A DNA stretch of 64,000 nt from contig JAPWDM010000005.1 of the NCBI GenBank assembly GCA_035578155.1, positions 34,372,108 through 34,436,107 of the forward strand, read 5' to 3'. Each line of letters starts with the position of its first letter. The first letter of the stretch is position 1. A program made the position numbers and the translations under genes. Below the pieces are notes generated by a model. That model was not told the DNA's origin. It made no database searches and worked only from the letters and a program-made list of their open reading frames with translations. Positions 1-14,730 of this stretch are shown here, piece after piece. Source of the stretch: Brachynemurus nebulosus. Its lineage: Eukaryota > Arthropoda > Insecta > Neuroptera > Myrmeleontidae.

Positions 1-185
1 ACATTTTTAATAAAAAATAATAACAGAGAATACATTACACAGAGAGTGTGTTTGTTACTGGTCAATACCTGTTTATAGTAACATTGCACACTATTATACA
101 CAGATTACAATTTTAGTGTTCAAAAATATGAAAATATAGAATTCACTGTTGAGAGATTTACTTTGTGAAACTCCATTTTAAATAC

Positions 186-716
186 TGAAAAATATTTAAA
201 GTTCGATCACTTTGTCTATTTCACGAATTAAAAGTTATTTTTACTGAACACGTTTTCAACCTTTCGGTCATCCTCAGAGTAGAAAGATGAAAATAATTAA
301 TGGGAATTTATAGGTAAGAAAGATATATAGGAGGGGTGTAATTTCTGAACGAATATAATCACTTCAGTCTTTCAATAATTTTGGACACCCCTATTTTAGT
401 TTTCATAAACAGGTCATTTATCTGAACAGTCATATTTTTAGGTAAAAATAAAAATTTTTTCATATCGGTACCTAAAAACTGGTTTAATTGCTTTCTTCTT
501 TACATGTATATTTAGTTGCTTCGATACAAAAATTTTATGGGTTTTCCCAATTCAATAATATTACACCCCTCCTATATATCTTTCTTACCTATAAATTCCC
601 ATTAATTATTTTCATCTTTCTACTCTGAGGATGACCGAAAGGTTGAAAACGCGTTCAGTAAAAATAACTTTTAATTCGTGAAATAGACAAAGTAATCGAA
701 CTTTAAATATTTTTCA
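186..716. repeat. Inverted-repeat (foldback) element, 157 bp arms
   Basis: Positions 186-342 reappear as a near-perfect reverse complement at 560-716, around a 217 bp spacer. The outer end is AT-rich and the inner end reads 'ggaggggtgtaat'. The arrangement is that of a foldback MITE or of two inverted copies of one repeat. No target-site duplication is obvious and no coding potential is seen. The superfamily is not recognised. Confidence 0.8.
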
Positions 717-1565
717 ATATGAAAATATAGAACTTGTCGTAGACACAAAAAGATTTGGCTCTTACAAAAAGATTTTAAGGGTTCTATCTGGGCATGCGGG
801 CTACTTAATAAACCGATTTTTTCGTCCTTCAGATAAACAAAAATTCTAACGGGAGCACGGTATTGTGCCCACTGAGTCAAGGAACATTCTGAAATTTTTT
901 AAACAACATTCCCAAAATGTATTGAAGAAGAAACTTTAATTTAGACCTCACAGTACGCCAAGGTGACTTGTTATCTTTATTTACCTAGAATCATTATTTA
1001 TCGTGTATTTCGTACTTTGACGTATGTATATTTCAAAGGATCTACATTTATAGCAGCTACACGTACGATATACACTACAATATAAGAACAGTATCCAGGT
1101 AGGTAATGCTTTACCTTTGTTTTCACCACTAATTACAGGTGGATGAATAGAATATAATATATCATAATAATAATGATGATATGTAATGTTATAAATTACA
1201 ACATCTCATATACCGCAGTAGATACACGGTACGCCGGTACGCCGCTATGGTATTAATATTAAGTACATTGTTATTTAAGTGAAATTTCTAATATTTATTA
1301 ATTTATAAATTTCAAGTATCTTCCCCCGTCCGTTCGTATGCTAAGCCACCGTTCTACGAATCAATACGATACAAGTAAATACAGGATGTGCTAAAAATTA
1401 ACACTGCAAAAGAATACAAGTAAACTACCTTTCTCAAATTGATGAAACTCGTGATGAGATTTATTCGATCATAACAGAAAAAGTATGCAATTCTAACCTT
1501 TGTTGGTAACAAAATCAAACTTTTCAAGGTAAAACTATAATTATTTTTCCTACTTAATCACGTAG
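717..1565. other. AT-rich stretch, nothing recognised
   Basis: No exon-like open frame, RNA gene or clear repeat was found. Short open frames on either strand show no family similarity. It probably belongs to the first intron of junctophilin. Confidence 0.5.
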
Positions 1566-1567
1566 TA

Positions 1568-2889
1568 CAGCTGAACTCTTTTTTGTGCGGTGGATAGGGA
1601 CCGCATAAAAAAATCGCACAAAAAAAATGTATTCAAAAATATCATAAATAGCTATAAAAAGTATAGTTCGATCCAGATTGTACAAAAAACTTTTTTTGTG
1701 CGGTTGGTCAGGACCGCTAAAAAAAATTTTCATCGAAAAAACATCGCTTAAAACGCTCAAAACTTAGAAATTCCCTTAGAAGTTGCTTCTATAAACAAGA
1801 TATTAAGATAAAGCATTAATTTACACTAGGGATTGTAATACCGGTAAACCGGTTTACCGGTTTACCGGTAAATTACTAAAAATGCCTTAAAATTTTTACC
1901 GGTAAATCGCTGATTTTTTACCGGTAATTCGATAAATTAAAAATAATATATTTGAAAATTTTTATAAGTTCATTTTATTTCATAGAAGAATGATCAAGTT
2001 TATTGAACGTAAATGTACACAATCAAATTACCCCTTACTGTGTATCCATAATAAACTATTCTATGATACAATAAAATCGCACAATTCAATGGTCAGTTTT
2101 AAAATGCACATATAGCAATAAAGCCTCCTTTTTGTATTTACTTACATATTATTTAAATCAGCTGTACTCAGCTATACTTTTTTCAAAATAATTAAACATT
2201 ACCTTAAATGATTACATTGTTAGAAGCGGTAAGTAAATTTTTATTACAGGTAGGTATATATTATAACTGATTCATATTTTATGATTATTTAACAAGATTT
2301 AAAACTATTTTTTGAATAAACAATAACAATGGGCGGTATATTTCTGTGAAAGAAGCTGTAGATACCTACCAAAATCAAACAGATACAATTATTTTTTACA
2401 TAATTTTTCTTATTTTGTATAGTGTAGATAATTATCTTAATAAAATAATTTTACGTTTTTATTTTATTTTTTTCTAATATTTATTCGTATATTTTCGATG
2501 TTTTAAAAAATACCGGTAAATTACCGGTAAACCGGTTTTGCTTAAAGAATTTACCGAATTACCGGTAAATGAAAAAGTCGGTAAATTTACAATCCCTAAT
2601 TTACACGTAGAAACATTTTATTTCAATTTTATAAATATTATGAAAATTTTGAAAAATACATCTGTAACAAAATTAAATGATGCAATAACTTCTATTCCTA
2701 TGCAATGTATTGATTAAATCCTTAAAAGCCTTTAAAAAGTATTTTTGTCAAGGAAAGTTATTATAGTAATTGTTTAAGTTTCTTACTGTCCCGTGATTTT
2801 GATTCACATTATGCATTTTAATGGCCGTTTTTTACAAACCGCATAAAAAAATCGCACAAAAAAGGACCGCATAAAAAAGAGTTCAGCTG
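1568..2889. mobile_element. TA-flanked Tc1/mariner-like non-autonomous element, interrupted
   Basis: Terminal inverted repeats begin CAGCTGAACTC at 1568 and end GAGTTCAGCTG at 2889. TA dinucleotides sit directly outside both ends (1566-1567 and 2890-2891), the target duplication typical of Tc1/mariner elements. The inner part of the TIRs repeats short GTGCGG/CCGCAT blocks in both orientations. No transposase frame is visible, so it is non-autonomous. A hAT-type element (1827-2598) is inserted inside it, so the original element was about 540 bp. Class assignment rests on the TA duplication and TIR form only. Confidence 0.75.
1827..2598. mobile_element. hAT-like non-autonomous element with ACCGGTAAA arrays, nested
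   Basis: The ends are TAGGGATTGTAA and TTACAATCCCTA, a 12 bp perfect inverted repeat. Both sides carry the 8 bp duplication ATTTACAC (1819-1826 and 2599-2606), diagnostic of hAT-type insertion. Subterminal regions at both ends hold clusters of the palindromic motif ACCGGT embedded in TTACCGGTAAA, probably transposase-binding sites (inference). The 772 bp interior is AT-rich with no transposase frame. It interrupts the TA-flanked element at 1568-2889 and is therefore the younger insertion. Confidence 0.88.
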
Positions 2890-2891
2890 TA

Positions 2892-4177
2892 CTTGGGCGA
2901 CCGAGCATTTAATTCAATAATATTCCATTTACGTAACGACATTATTTAATTTTTTCATGCAAAATTGGCGCATTTTTGGCCCTCACTTCTCGTTTGTCAC
3001 GCTGCATCACATTTTGTCGAACCCTCTACCCAATATTACGTCACAATGTTCGTCGGCTTAAGACAAGTTACTTCAAATGTGGGATCACCCTCTCTTCGTC
3101 GGATCATCAGCTCTCGCTTGGTCACACTCACACTTCATCACACTAGGCCACTACCGCCGCCCACCTGATTCCCTATTTTCGTAGATACCGATTTATAAAA
3201 CGTATTTACGTGTTGGCCAGTATTATTTAAAATATTAACGAATAATAATCAGAGAATTCGATAAGTGTAAACTTTTCATAAAACACCCTATATATTTTTA
3301 CATGTTTTAATTTAATCTGCTTACTAACTTGTTGAATACCGAAGCACCATTCTTTTGTAACTTACACATGACTTGTAATTTGAAAAACTTTTTTAATTTT
3401 CCAACATTACATACTTTTAAATATCATATTAACCCTATTTATTTACTTACCATAGACCTTTGACTCTGCTTTGAGATAAAAATTCTACAGCACATAAAGA
3501 AAAGCACAGTAGAGCGAAAGTAAGTAAAACTTTAGAGTCACAGAAGTTGACATAATATTATGGGATAAAAGCTAGCAGAGTGTGTATGTAGAGGTAATAA
3601 ATGTTTAGGTTATAACTTATAACATACAGACTCTCTTAATAGAGTGGTTAAGGCAGCCAAGTTTTTGACTAGTCAATGCGAGATAAGATAACAATTTTGG
3701 ATCTTATTTTTAATTGTGTAATATTTTGAAAAATTCCAAAAAATATTTTATATAATACTATAATAACTTAAAGTAAAAAAAATTTAAATCAAGCTTTTAT
3801 TTAAAAGTATAAAATAACTTTTGAGTAAAGTTTGAAGCAATATGCAACTTAGTCTATAAAATCTTAATTAATTTCATGACATCAACAAGTTTACTGGAAT
3901 TTTTCAATACCTTAAAAACTACAAATAAAATAGTAGAATGATAAAACTGGTAGCGAATTATAGCCTTTCGAGGTCGTTCTTTTCCTTTTTTACTAAAATT
4001 TGGTATATATAATCACTAGAAAAAATACTTCTGTAGAAATAATACATATTTGTAAAAGAAATTTCATCATTTTGATAGCAAAAACGAAACTTCAGACCTA
4101 AATTACATTGATCCAATCAAGCACTCTCACTTAAATCACTTCCGTGAAGCATAATTTAAAAGAAAAAAAAATTAATC
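2892..4177. other. Intronic/intergenic sequence without a gene
   Basis: No supported gene. Positions 2965-3170 are less AT-rich and read like a degraded repeat. A weak tRNA-like A-box ('GAGTGGTTAAGGC') lies near 3640 without a matching B-box. The rest is AT-rich and unremarkable. Confidence 0.45.
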
Positions 4178-4190
4178 ATTATAATATTTA

Positions 4191-4471
4191 TGTGTATTAT
4201 CTTCGTCTAGTGGCGAAGACACCTGGCTGGTTACCAGAAGATCCTGGGTTTGATTCCTAGTCGATCCAGTTTGATAATTTTTTCAATGACTTTGTGATTT
4301 TTAATTCACATTTGGATTTTCGTCATACAAACCAAAGAAATCGAGTGCTTAAAGTTTCAGTTTAGCTGAACGATAAGTGAACATATGAACACTGTGTATG
4401 TTTAAATGCGAACAAAAGCTCGTCATACATAGTAATGTTTCACAAGCACTCGATAATATTTGAAATTGAAA
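4191..4471 (+). mobile_element. tRNA-derived SINE with 13 bp target duplication
   Basis: The head (about 4200-4268) folds like a tRNA. The D-arm is around 'GTCTAGTGGCGAAGAC', the anticodon stem is CTGG/CCAG with the 7-nt loop CTGGTTA (apparent anticodon GGT), and the T-arm is CTGGG/CCTAG around TTTGATT, giving plausible Pol III A and B boxes. The acceptor stem is degraded and an unrelated body of about 200 bp follows. The whole is flanked by the same 13 bp, ATTATAATATTTA, at 4178-4190 and 4472-4484, as expected from L1-type retroposition. The tail is not a simple poly(A). Confidence 0.75.
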
Positions 4472-4484
4472 ATTATAATATTTA

Positions 4485-7400
4485 AAAAAATTTAAAAAAA
4501 AAAAATGATAGAATTACAAGTTTCCAAATTTTCCTTTTATTTTTACCAAAATTAAACGTGTAGGATCATACCGGAAAAAAGGAAGCCTTTATTTCTTTGG
4601 CCCTAATTTATATTAATTTTTGGCTGAACAAAATTAGCTGGGCGTTTAATTAGTAAAGCACTTATAAAAATACAATAGAATTTATGATTGTGATTAAACG
4701 ACATTTTTATAAACATGTTAATAAAATAATTATGTTTAATTAAAACAAAAGGTTATGATTGATTACAAATTAATGATATTTACTTAAAACAATAAAACAT
4801 TAAACGTAATTTTAAACTAGAAATTGTATGAAAAACTAATACATACTGGCAATTAGGGCCGGCTCATTGCATAGGCAAATGAGACAAATGTCTAAAGCCC
4901 ATAAGGCTGTTTTTTGCCCGTCTGGTCTATTTATCGGGAAAATTTCGGCAAAAAATAAAACTATACATTCATAATGAGAACTGCTCTGGGGCTCGCTCAA
5001 GCTAGATCCAACCCTTGGGAGAGACAGAGGGCCCAGTAATACGAAAATGTCTAGGATCACAAAGTGGGTTAATCCGATCCTGCCGGTAATTATATATTCG
5101 CGCAATTCTCTTTCTCTAATTGGCAATCAAGATTATTTAAAATTAAAATTTGGTATTAATGTTTCAAAACCGGAATCCGAATTTATTTGAATTGAAAGAA
5201 CATGTCCGAATCAAAAAACCTTTCACACATAATAATTATAACAATTGAAATAGTGTTCTAGTTCATTTCGATTATTTGGCACTGCGTCATATAAAAAAAA
5301 TTCCTTTGCAACTTTTTTCTTAAGTCTATCTATATTTTTTTTATATATATACTTGAATTATATTAAAACTCTTACCGTTATTTTTAAAATTTTATTAATA
5401 ACTACTGATCTCTTTAAAAATTATTTTTAGTCTGCGCAATTAAAATTAAATATTTATTTTAATATTTCAAATTGAATGAAATGAAAAGTTCAAATAATTA
5501 TTAAAAAATAATAATAATAATTTGACTTGAACCATATGCGTTTCTGTTTCCAACAATGAAAACATTAAGGTGGTTGGCGCGTTAGAGATTAAATAATTAC
5601 TAAAACAAAAAGAAAAAAAATCTGTCAGTTATTGTTACAAATTAAAATTGGTTAATGGGGAATTTGATTAATTTTAGGAAATTGTTTTAAAACATATTTA
5701 TGCATTATGCATGAATATGTTTTTAATTTTTAAAAATAATGCTAAAAATCGTTAGAAAAATTATTTTAACATTTATTCTCAAAATTTGCACGAATACGTT
5801 TATTAGCTCTCAGTTACGTTACATTCTTTAGATAACAACAGGTATTTTGTAACTGAAAAAAAAAAATAGCGTATTTCCAGTTTTGGAAATTCGCTAAAAA
5901 AAAAAAAATTGTTTATTTTTTTTATTCGCTAGGAGATTTTACCTGGAAGGGATACAAAAATCGACTACAGCGCTTATGGTGGACAGGACGGCATTTGTAC
6001 ATTATTTTACTATTTTATTTAACAAAAAATATCTTTTTTTTAATACTTGTTTGATTTTTTCAAAGCGAGTAGTTATTACGATTTCTATTTACCAGATTCT
6101 ACAAAATAATAAAAAAAAAAATTATTTGTAACCCTACTATCAAACGTCAATTTATTTTGAAATTTAAAAAAAAAAATCATTAAAATTACCTCTTATCCTT
6201 TTTCTTGGTTAATTATTGAAAAATATTTCATTTTCAGTCATTTTTTAAGTAAAATGAGCAGATGTATGGCTTTTATTAAACAAATTTCAGTTTTTTAATG
6301 TATTTTCCATTCATTTAAATAGTAAAATGTCCTGATAAATTGTTAAATAATCATTTGATATAGGTGGCTATACTTTCGGCTCGGAGCAAATAACTAAGAA
6401 AAGAAATTACTGGTTTTTTTTTTTAATTTAATTTAATTAAGATTATTTTCCATAGTTATGTTTGCTAACCGGAATTTAAAGTAGCGACCCTAGTGGCTAT
6501 AGTATTGAAACATAAGAAATATATTTTAGCTGAAAAATTACTTTTTTAGTTAATTTTTTTAAAATAAAATAATGATAATTAAGATGAATTAGCATAATGA
6601 ATTGCAGTCTTTTATAATCAATTTTCATTAAAATTTGTTTTGACTGCTTTTCTTTGATACTGTCAAATACCCCATTGTAATTTTTTATCAAAATTTCTTG
6701 TCTTTACTTTTCAATTTTTTTTATTTTACTTTGAATTTAAGAAAGTTTATTTTATAATGCTGAATTTTTCACGTGTTTAGTAGCTAAAGCAAGATAGTAA
6801 AGCAAGTAGGTAAACTAAAAAGTTTTTTTGAGTTAGTGGGTGTCCACACACAGTTAAATAAATTGATTTAGTACATATTAATTAATTAAAGTACTAATGC
6901 ATAACTTAGTAAAACTAAAATGGCAACTAGTTATCAATAAATTGGCTGTGCACTATAAAAATATGTCAGATAGGTATATTAACACCAACTAAATTTTTAG
7001 TGAATGTCATTGTCGGTTTCCTAAAAAATTCACCTTAATTAGTAATAAAGATATATTGTTATACAATACGCTTCAGTAAAGCGTAAAAAATTTAATTTGG
7101 TAATTTTCTACTAGGAAATAACTCAACTAGATTTATCCGAGCAATCCAGATTACCTTACCAGATTTATTCAATCTGGTGGATAAATTTCCGACATTTAAT
7201 GAAATTAATAACAATTTAATAAATTAGCACAAAATTTACAATTTTTAAAATTCAAAATAATCAATTTTTCAGTCTATACAATTGACTGTACTAAAAATTT
7301 ACTTTTGATGCAATTCAGTCTTCGAATCAAATTGTGCAGTTTTGACAAAAAGTTATTATATAAGTATACAAATTTTTGCAACATTTAAAAAAAAATTCAA

Positions 7401-7735
7401 ATACGTTTGCACTAAAATGATTTTTTTTTAACTGCAAAATATGATATTATTTTATTTTAATCCAAATAGTATTTTATAAAACTTTCTTAATAAGTAATTT
7501 CTAAACAAAAAAGTACACTTTATACATCGGACACATACAATAAGTACGCCACTGATAAATTACTTTGATGTACTATAGGTATATTTAATGTACCTATTTT
7601 AATTCAGAAAAATTTTTCCTTAATAAACGAGTAGTTTTAATTTTTTCAATTTGTGTTTTGGTATATATAACGAAAATTTATTGCCTAATAATTTAACAAG
7701 AAAGAACTACCAATTAGTAAAAATACGATAGCGTA
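4485..7735. other. Long AT-rich stretch, one possible hAT remnant and one repeat relic
   Basis: No gene supported. Positions 4854-5119 may be a decayed hAT MITE: one end is TAGGGCCGGC and the flanks CTGGCAAT/TTGGCAAT match 7 of 8. Around 5869-5895 is a hairpin (TTTCCA..TGGAAA followed by TTCGCTAA) that resembles the 3' end of the Helentron-like family described at 19549-22150. At 7545-7554 is a solitary TACGCCACTG hAT-like end. The remainder is poly(A)/poly(T)-rich. Confidence 0.45.
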
Positions 7736-8750
7736 CAATGGCGATTTTAGCGGGTACGCCCGGGCGTACCCAAAAATTTTGAAAATTCAAATATGTAATT
7801 CAGACCATGTAACTTATTTAAACAATAATCAATCCATTTTTAAACATTGGAGAAATGTCTAAAAGCAATTCTTTAATTCTTAGTAAATTTTGTTGAAGCA
7901 TGGAATCATTTCCGCCATTAACTGGAAAAACATTAGGTCGTTTAATATGAAATGTCGTTTTGCGACCAATTGCCCACCATATAATTAAGACAAATATTGA
8001 CACTTTTTTTAAGCATTAGAGAAATGTTTTAAATCCATTCTTTAACTCTGAACAGATGTTTTGTAGTCCGGAATTATTTTCATATTATCTGGTGTAACAT
8101 TAGGTTATGTAAGATGAAATGTCGTTTTGCGACCACTTGCCCACCAAGTAATTCAGACAAATATTGACACTTTTTTAAGCATTAGGGAAACGTTTTAAAT
8201 TCATTTTTTAACTCTGAATAGATTTTTTGTAGTCCGGAATTGTTTCCGTCATTATCTGAAATATTATTGGGTCGTGTAATATGAAATGTAGTTTTTTGGC
8301 CACTTAGTCGAGGAATAACCATTAGATCATATCATAGAAAAATGAGACAAATGGTTAAGGCCCGATTTTTTGATCGATCAAACTGTCTACTTTCGATATT
8401 TGAATCAAAATTTGAGATTTGTTTTAATTTTTCACATTATTTAGTTTTGTTTTATTTATTGTTTTATATTTTTTGTGTGCTCTATGTATGTCTTTGTGAA
8501 GGCGTGGGGAGGTTCGGTAAGAAGAAAATATCTAAGATCCCAAAGCGGAGTAATCTAGTTATATATAGGCTCCCTAAGTGTTATATGATTACCCGAAATG
8601 ACTTTTAAATGTTGCTTAAAACCACATTTTGTTTAATTTACAATTATGCAAAAAATGTACAGTTTCAAGAAAAATAATTTGTATAAGTTACAAATTTACA
8701 ATACTGAAAACCACTATTCGGGCCTACCCAAAATAAAAATCCTAAAACGC
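7736..8750. mobile_element. hAT-like element with internal tandem repeats
   Basis: The left end CAATGGCGATTTTAGCGGGT and right end CCTAAAACGCG (reverse complement CGCGTTTTAGG) match the ends of the better preserved copy at 44652-45308. A convincing 8 bp duplication is missing here, so the borders are approximate. The interior carries about three copies of a 167 bp tandem repeat. No transposase is visible. Confidence 0.6.
7850..8310. repeat. About 167 bp tandem repeat, roughly three copies
   Basis: A block including 'GAAATGTCGTTTTGCGACCA' and 'AAATATTGACACTTTTTT' recurs at about 167 bp spacing (first unit about 7845, second about 8011, third about 8178, the last truncated). Copies are perhaps 80% alike by eye. 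The array lies wholly inside the hAT-like element. Confidence 0.75.
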
Positions 8751-8758
8751 GTAGCTGA

Positions 8759-9756
8759 AGTATTTTTGGGTTAATAGTTCTTCGAGTTAAATTGCTTTTT
8801 GGAAACAAATTTGAATTGCAGAAAACACAAATTTATTCAGAAAAAATACATAATTCGAGTGTAATATGATAAAACAATTCAACGAATAATATAAGTTAAT
8901 GCAATTCATATTATAATTTAATATTTCGTGACAACGGATTTAAAATTAGTTTACCAATAAAAAGTGAAACCAATGAAAAGTTTCCTTCCATTCTTTTCCG
9001 CTACAAAAATATATCCTAACTTTTTTTCACGTCAAATGTGAAAAAACGGCAATATTCTTCTGGGACTAAATATACATGAGTTGAATTGTCATAGTTAAAA
9101 TTCATTCATAAAAGCTAGTAAGTTTATACTTTGAAAAAAAAATTAAAAAATGATAAAATAAAAGAAAGAAAAATTGTTAAGACTATCGATTTTCCATCAA
9201 CGAATGACATTTGGCTCAGTATCAAAAATTTTCTGGAGGCAAAGAAAAGAGATATCTTTATCAAAATACAAGAAAAAAGCTTTTTTTTTATTACATCATT
9301 GACTTACGTAAAATAAAAAAAGATACGAAATACAGGATAATTTTTTTTAAAGAAAGGAATTTTACTACTTTCGAATTAAGAAACAGTAAAACAGTATTGA
9401 TAAAATAGTCTAATTTTTTGTCCAACTAAATATTATATAACTCTAGTCTCTCAGCAAAACTATTTAGCTGGAAATATAGTATTTCTTATATAAACTTCAA
9501 AATTGAAAATCTTTTCTTTATGTATGTACTACGAGTATATGCCCAAAATGCTTCCCAATTTCTCTATTGAAATCAGAAATAGCTCCAATTATAAGTAACT
9601 TAATTATTTAATTAGTTAATCATAAACATAAGTTTTTCTTAATCCCTTGTAAAATAACATTTGATAAAATCTAATTACTTCTCAATATCTGTAAACGATA
9701 ACACATAACGTGTATCTAATTGACTGTATTTTGTAGACCCGGCAAAAAATGAGCTG
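8759..9756. other. AT-rich stretch, nothing recognised
   Basis: Two overlapping lysine-rich open frames (9131-9316 and 9211-9408) have no family similarity and are probably chance frames in A-rich DNA. Confidence 0.45.
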
Positions 9757-11016
9757 ACAAGTCAAGGTCCCGAGGCCGGAACTACCGATTTTGATGAAAC
9801 TTAAATATTTTGTAGAACACTAAAAAATAAGTGACACGTATTTTCTTTTATCTGCGGAAAAACGGTTTTAAGCGGTAAAATCGCCCTTCAAAAATTGGGG
9901 TAAAAATTTAATTTTTCAAATATCTCGAAAACAGTAAGAGATAGAGCAAAATTTTAAATTTGCGATATTGATCTTTTTTAAAGAGCTATCTATTGATATG
10001 CAATTTGTTCAAATTACATCAACAGGGGTGGTTGGGAGTTAAAATTTAGGGGTTAATTTTACAAAAAAAGGGATGAAAAATAAACAACATAAAAATTTTG
10101 TTTGCAGATTTGAAATCTACGTCAAAAAATCTAATTGTCCTGTTTTTACTCAATTTCCTAATATTAAGTCTAGGGGTAGTTAATTAGGGGGTAACTGTGT
10201 CGAACAGTCGTACTATTTGGGTAATTCAAAAAGTTCTTCTTCATAAAAATAGTTTAAGGTAATTAGAATAACGTAGAAATGAAATTCTCGAATTCAAAAT
10301 TCAGTTTGAGCAATACTGGAGAGGGGATAAGTCACCATCTTAAATTATCACTTACATACAGAACCAGTTACTATGACATTATTACCAACTGTCAGTGTGT
10401 TAACAGTAAAAATGAGTGTATGAAAACTAGTACATAATTTAAGAGGGTGACTCACCCCCTCTCCAATATTGCTCAAACTGAATTTTGAATTCGAGAATTC
10501 CATTTCTACGTTATTCTAATTACCATAAACTATTTTACATGAAGAAGAACTTTTTGAATTACCCAAATAGTACGACTGTTCGACACAGTCACCCCCTAGT
10601 TAACTACTCCTAGACTTAATATTGGGAAATTGAGTAAAAACAGGTCAATTAGATTTTTTAACGTAGATTTCAAATCTGCAAACAAAATTTTTTATATTGT
10701 TTAATTTTCACCCCTTTTTTGTAAAATTAACTCCTAAATTTTAACCCCCAACCACCCCTGTTGATGTAATTTGAACAAATTGCATATAGCTCTTTAAATT
10801 GAGCAATATTGCTAATTTAAACTTTTGCTCTATCTTTTACTGTTTTCGAAATATTTGAAAAATTAAATTTTTACCCCAATTTTTGAAGGGCGATTTCACC
10901 CCTTCAAACCGTTTTTTCGCACATAAATAAAATACGTGTCGCTTATTTTTTAGTGTTCTACAACATACTTAAGTTTCATCAAAATCAATAGGTCCGGCCT
11001 CGGGACCTTTACTTGT
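9757..11016. mobile_element. 1.26 kb foldback element with arms of more than 0.5 kb
   Basis: The left arm (about 9757-10340) is repeated in reverse complement at about 10440-11016 with scattered mismatches, around a spacer of about 100 bp. The outer end reads ACAAGT..AAGGTCCCGAGGCCGG. A much shorter relative with the same ends lies at 37949-38834. No transposase frame is present and no clear target duplication was found, so the superfamily is undetermined. The near-symmetric arms could form a long hairpin when single-stranded. Confidence 0.85.
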
Positions 11017-12145
11017 GAAATATGTGCAGAAACGCATTTTAAAATGAATCAGTCTGTCCTTTTTAAGGTAGGGTTGATATCTATCAAATACATGTGTCTT
11101 ATTAACCATAAGCCAGTGAGTTGATTTATTTTACCTACGCCACTTACGCGAACGAAGCAAGATCTCTCATTTCAAAATTGTTTGGCTATAATATGTATAT
11201 TAGTTTTCTAATTATGAATCGCTTGTTTGCAATACTTGACTTATATTTCAATTACAAACTATTTGTCAAACATTTCACAAAAAACGTTATCAAAATAATA
11301 AATAAAGCACCGGTCATATTGATACCAGTGGCGTATCTAGACTAACTAGATGTCGAGCATCGAAGAAACACTACAAAAAGTACATTATCGCACGAAATCG
11401 CCTATTTTCACACATCTTCGTTTACAATGTAATCACAACCTGAGGATAATCTCTCTAAACGTATCACCAAAAAGCTTACACAGAGCTTTCTTTCGTTTAT
11501 TATGATTGTATGGATTTAAATCTGAACACGTGCCTTCATTCTCAGGGTCAACCGTATTATTCAAATACCTATATGTAAGAGTATGGTTTATAACGATACC
11601 AACCTGAAAAATTCGGAGAATTTTACTGTTATCATTTTAAACAGGGAAAACATTTATTTACCATCCCAAAAATATTTTTAGATTTGAATTCAAAGAATAG
11701 ATATTTCCGATATTTCTATATAGTACATATAAGTGTAGCTCTCCAAATGTTACCGAGCGCATGCGCAGGTAAACGAAATTAAACGCGATTTCCTTAAAAC
11801 GTATTTTTCCGGGCGCCATGAATGTAACTCAGCTTGTTTCTTCTCCGCCATGCAAAACGGGTTTATGTATGTGTTAACGATAAATATTTTACTTTTTGAT
11901 TTTAGTTGAGATTTGAGACCTGTAGGCTCCACAGTGCAAAATACAGGTTCCAGCTTCCAGCAGTTGTAGCGTCGCCATTTTGAAGTATTTTTGTCATAAA
12001 AATTTGTGGAAATATCCTATATATTCTATATTTAAGATATGCTTTATGTCAATTCAATAAACTTCCTCATTTTTAATTACAAAAATCTTGAAAAAGCGTG
12101 TGCCGACTTAACTTTCTCCGCTTAATAAGACATATATGATTAAAA
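11017..12145. other. No gene; isolated NRF-1-type palindrome
   Basis: A solitary hAT-like left end (CAGTGGCGTATCTAG, near 11328) has no partner. Positions 11745-11960 are richer in CpG than their surroundings and contain GCGCATGCGC. No exon with family similarity is seen. Confidence 0.4.
11757..11766. promoter_or_regulatory. NRF-1-like palindrome GCGCATGCGC
   Basis: A perfect 10 bp GC palindrome in strongly AT-rich DNA matches the core of the NRF-1/erect-wing consensus (YGCGCAYGCGCR, flank imperfect). It is followed by a modestly CpG-rich 200 bp. If functional it would mark an alternative or non-coding promoter within the first intron of junctophilin. Chance occurrence is not excluded. Confidence 0.25.
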
Positions 12146-12359
12146 CAGTGGTTCTCAAACTTTTTAATCCGTGACTCCCTTTTGATATTTAAAGTCTTAA
12201 ATAACCGCCAAATGTATAAAATTAGGTATGTGTAGAAATATGTAGAAAATGAGTATGTGTTCTGTAATCAATTGCTTCTGCGACCGCCTAAATATTTTTT
12301 CGCGACCTCTCTTAGTTTGAGAATTACTGGGTTAGCGACTCCTAGTTTAAGAATTACTG
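12146..12359. mobile_element. hAT MITE (CAGTGGTTCTCAAAC ends)
   Basis: The left end CAGTGGTTCTCAAACTTTTT is a form of hAT TIR found widely in animals. The right end is its complement (AGTTTAAGAATTACTG). The right end is duplicated: a 28 bp segment containing 'GAATTACTGGGTTAG' occurs twice in tandem (about 12321-12360). Flanks GATTAAAA/GGTTAGAA match only 6 of 8, so the insertion is old. It is non-coding. Confidence 0.7.

Positions 12360-14730
<2,371 letters not shown>

Noticed and set aside
3630..3700. tRNA-like sequence (GAGTGGTTAAGGC)
   Set aside because: Only an A-box-like segment; no B-box, no consistent stems, no duplication.
4200..4268. A functional tRNA-Thr gene
   Set aside because: The acceptor stem is not paired and the sequence continues into a SINE body with target duplications, so it is a retroposon head.
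8342..8608. 88-residue open frame
   Set aside because: Lies inside the hAT-like element, hydrophobic by base composition, no family similarity.
9131..9408. Two overlapping Lys-rich frames
   Set aside because: A-rich composition explains them; they overlap in different frames without homology.
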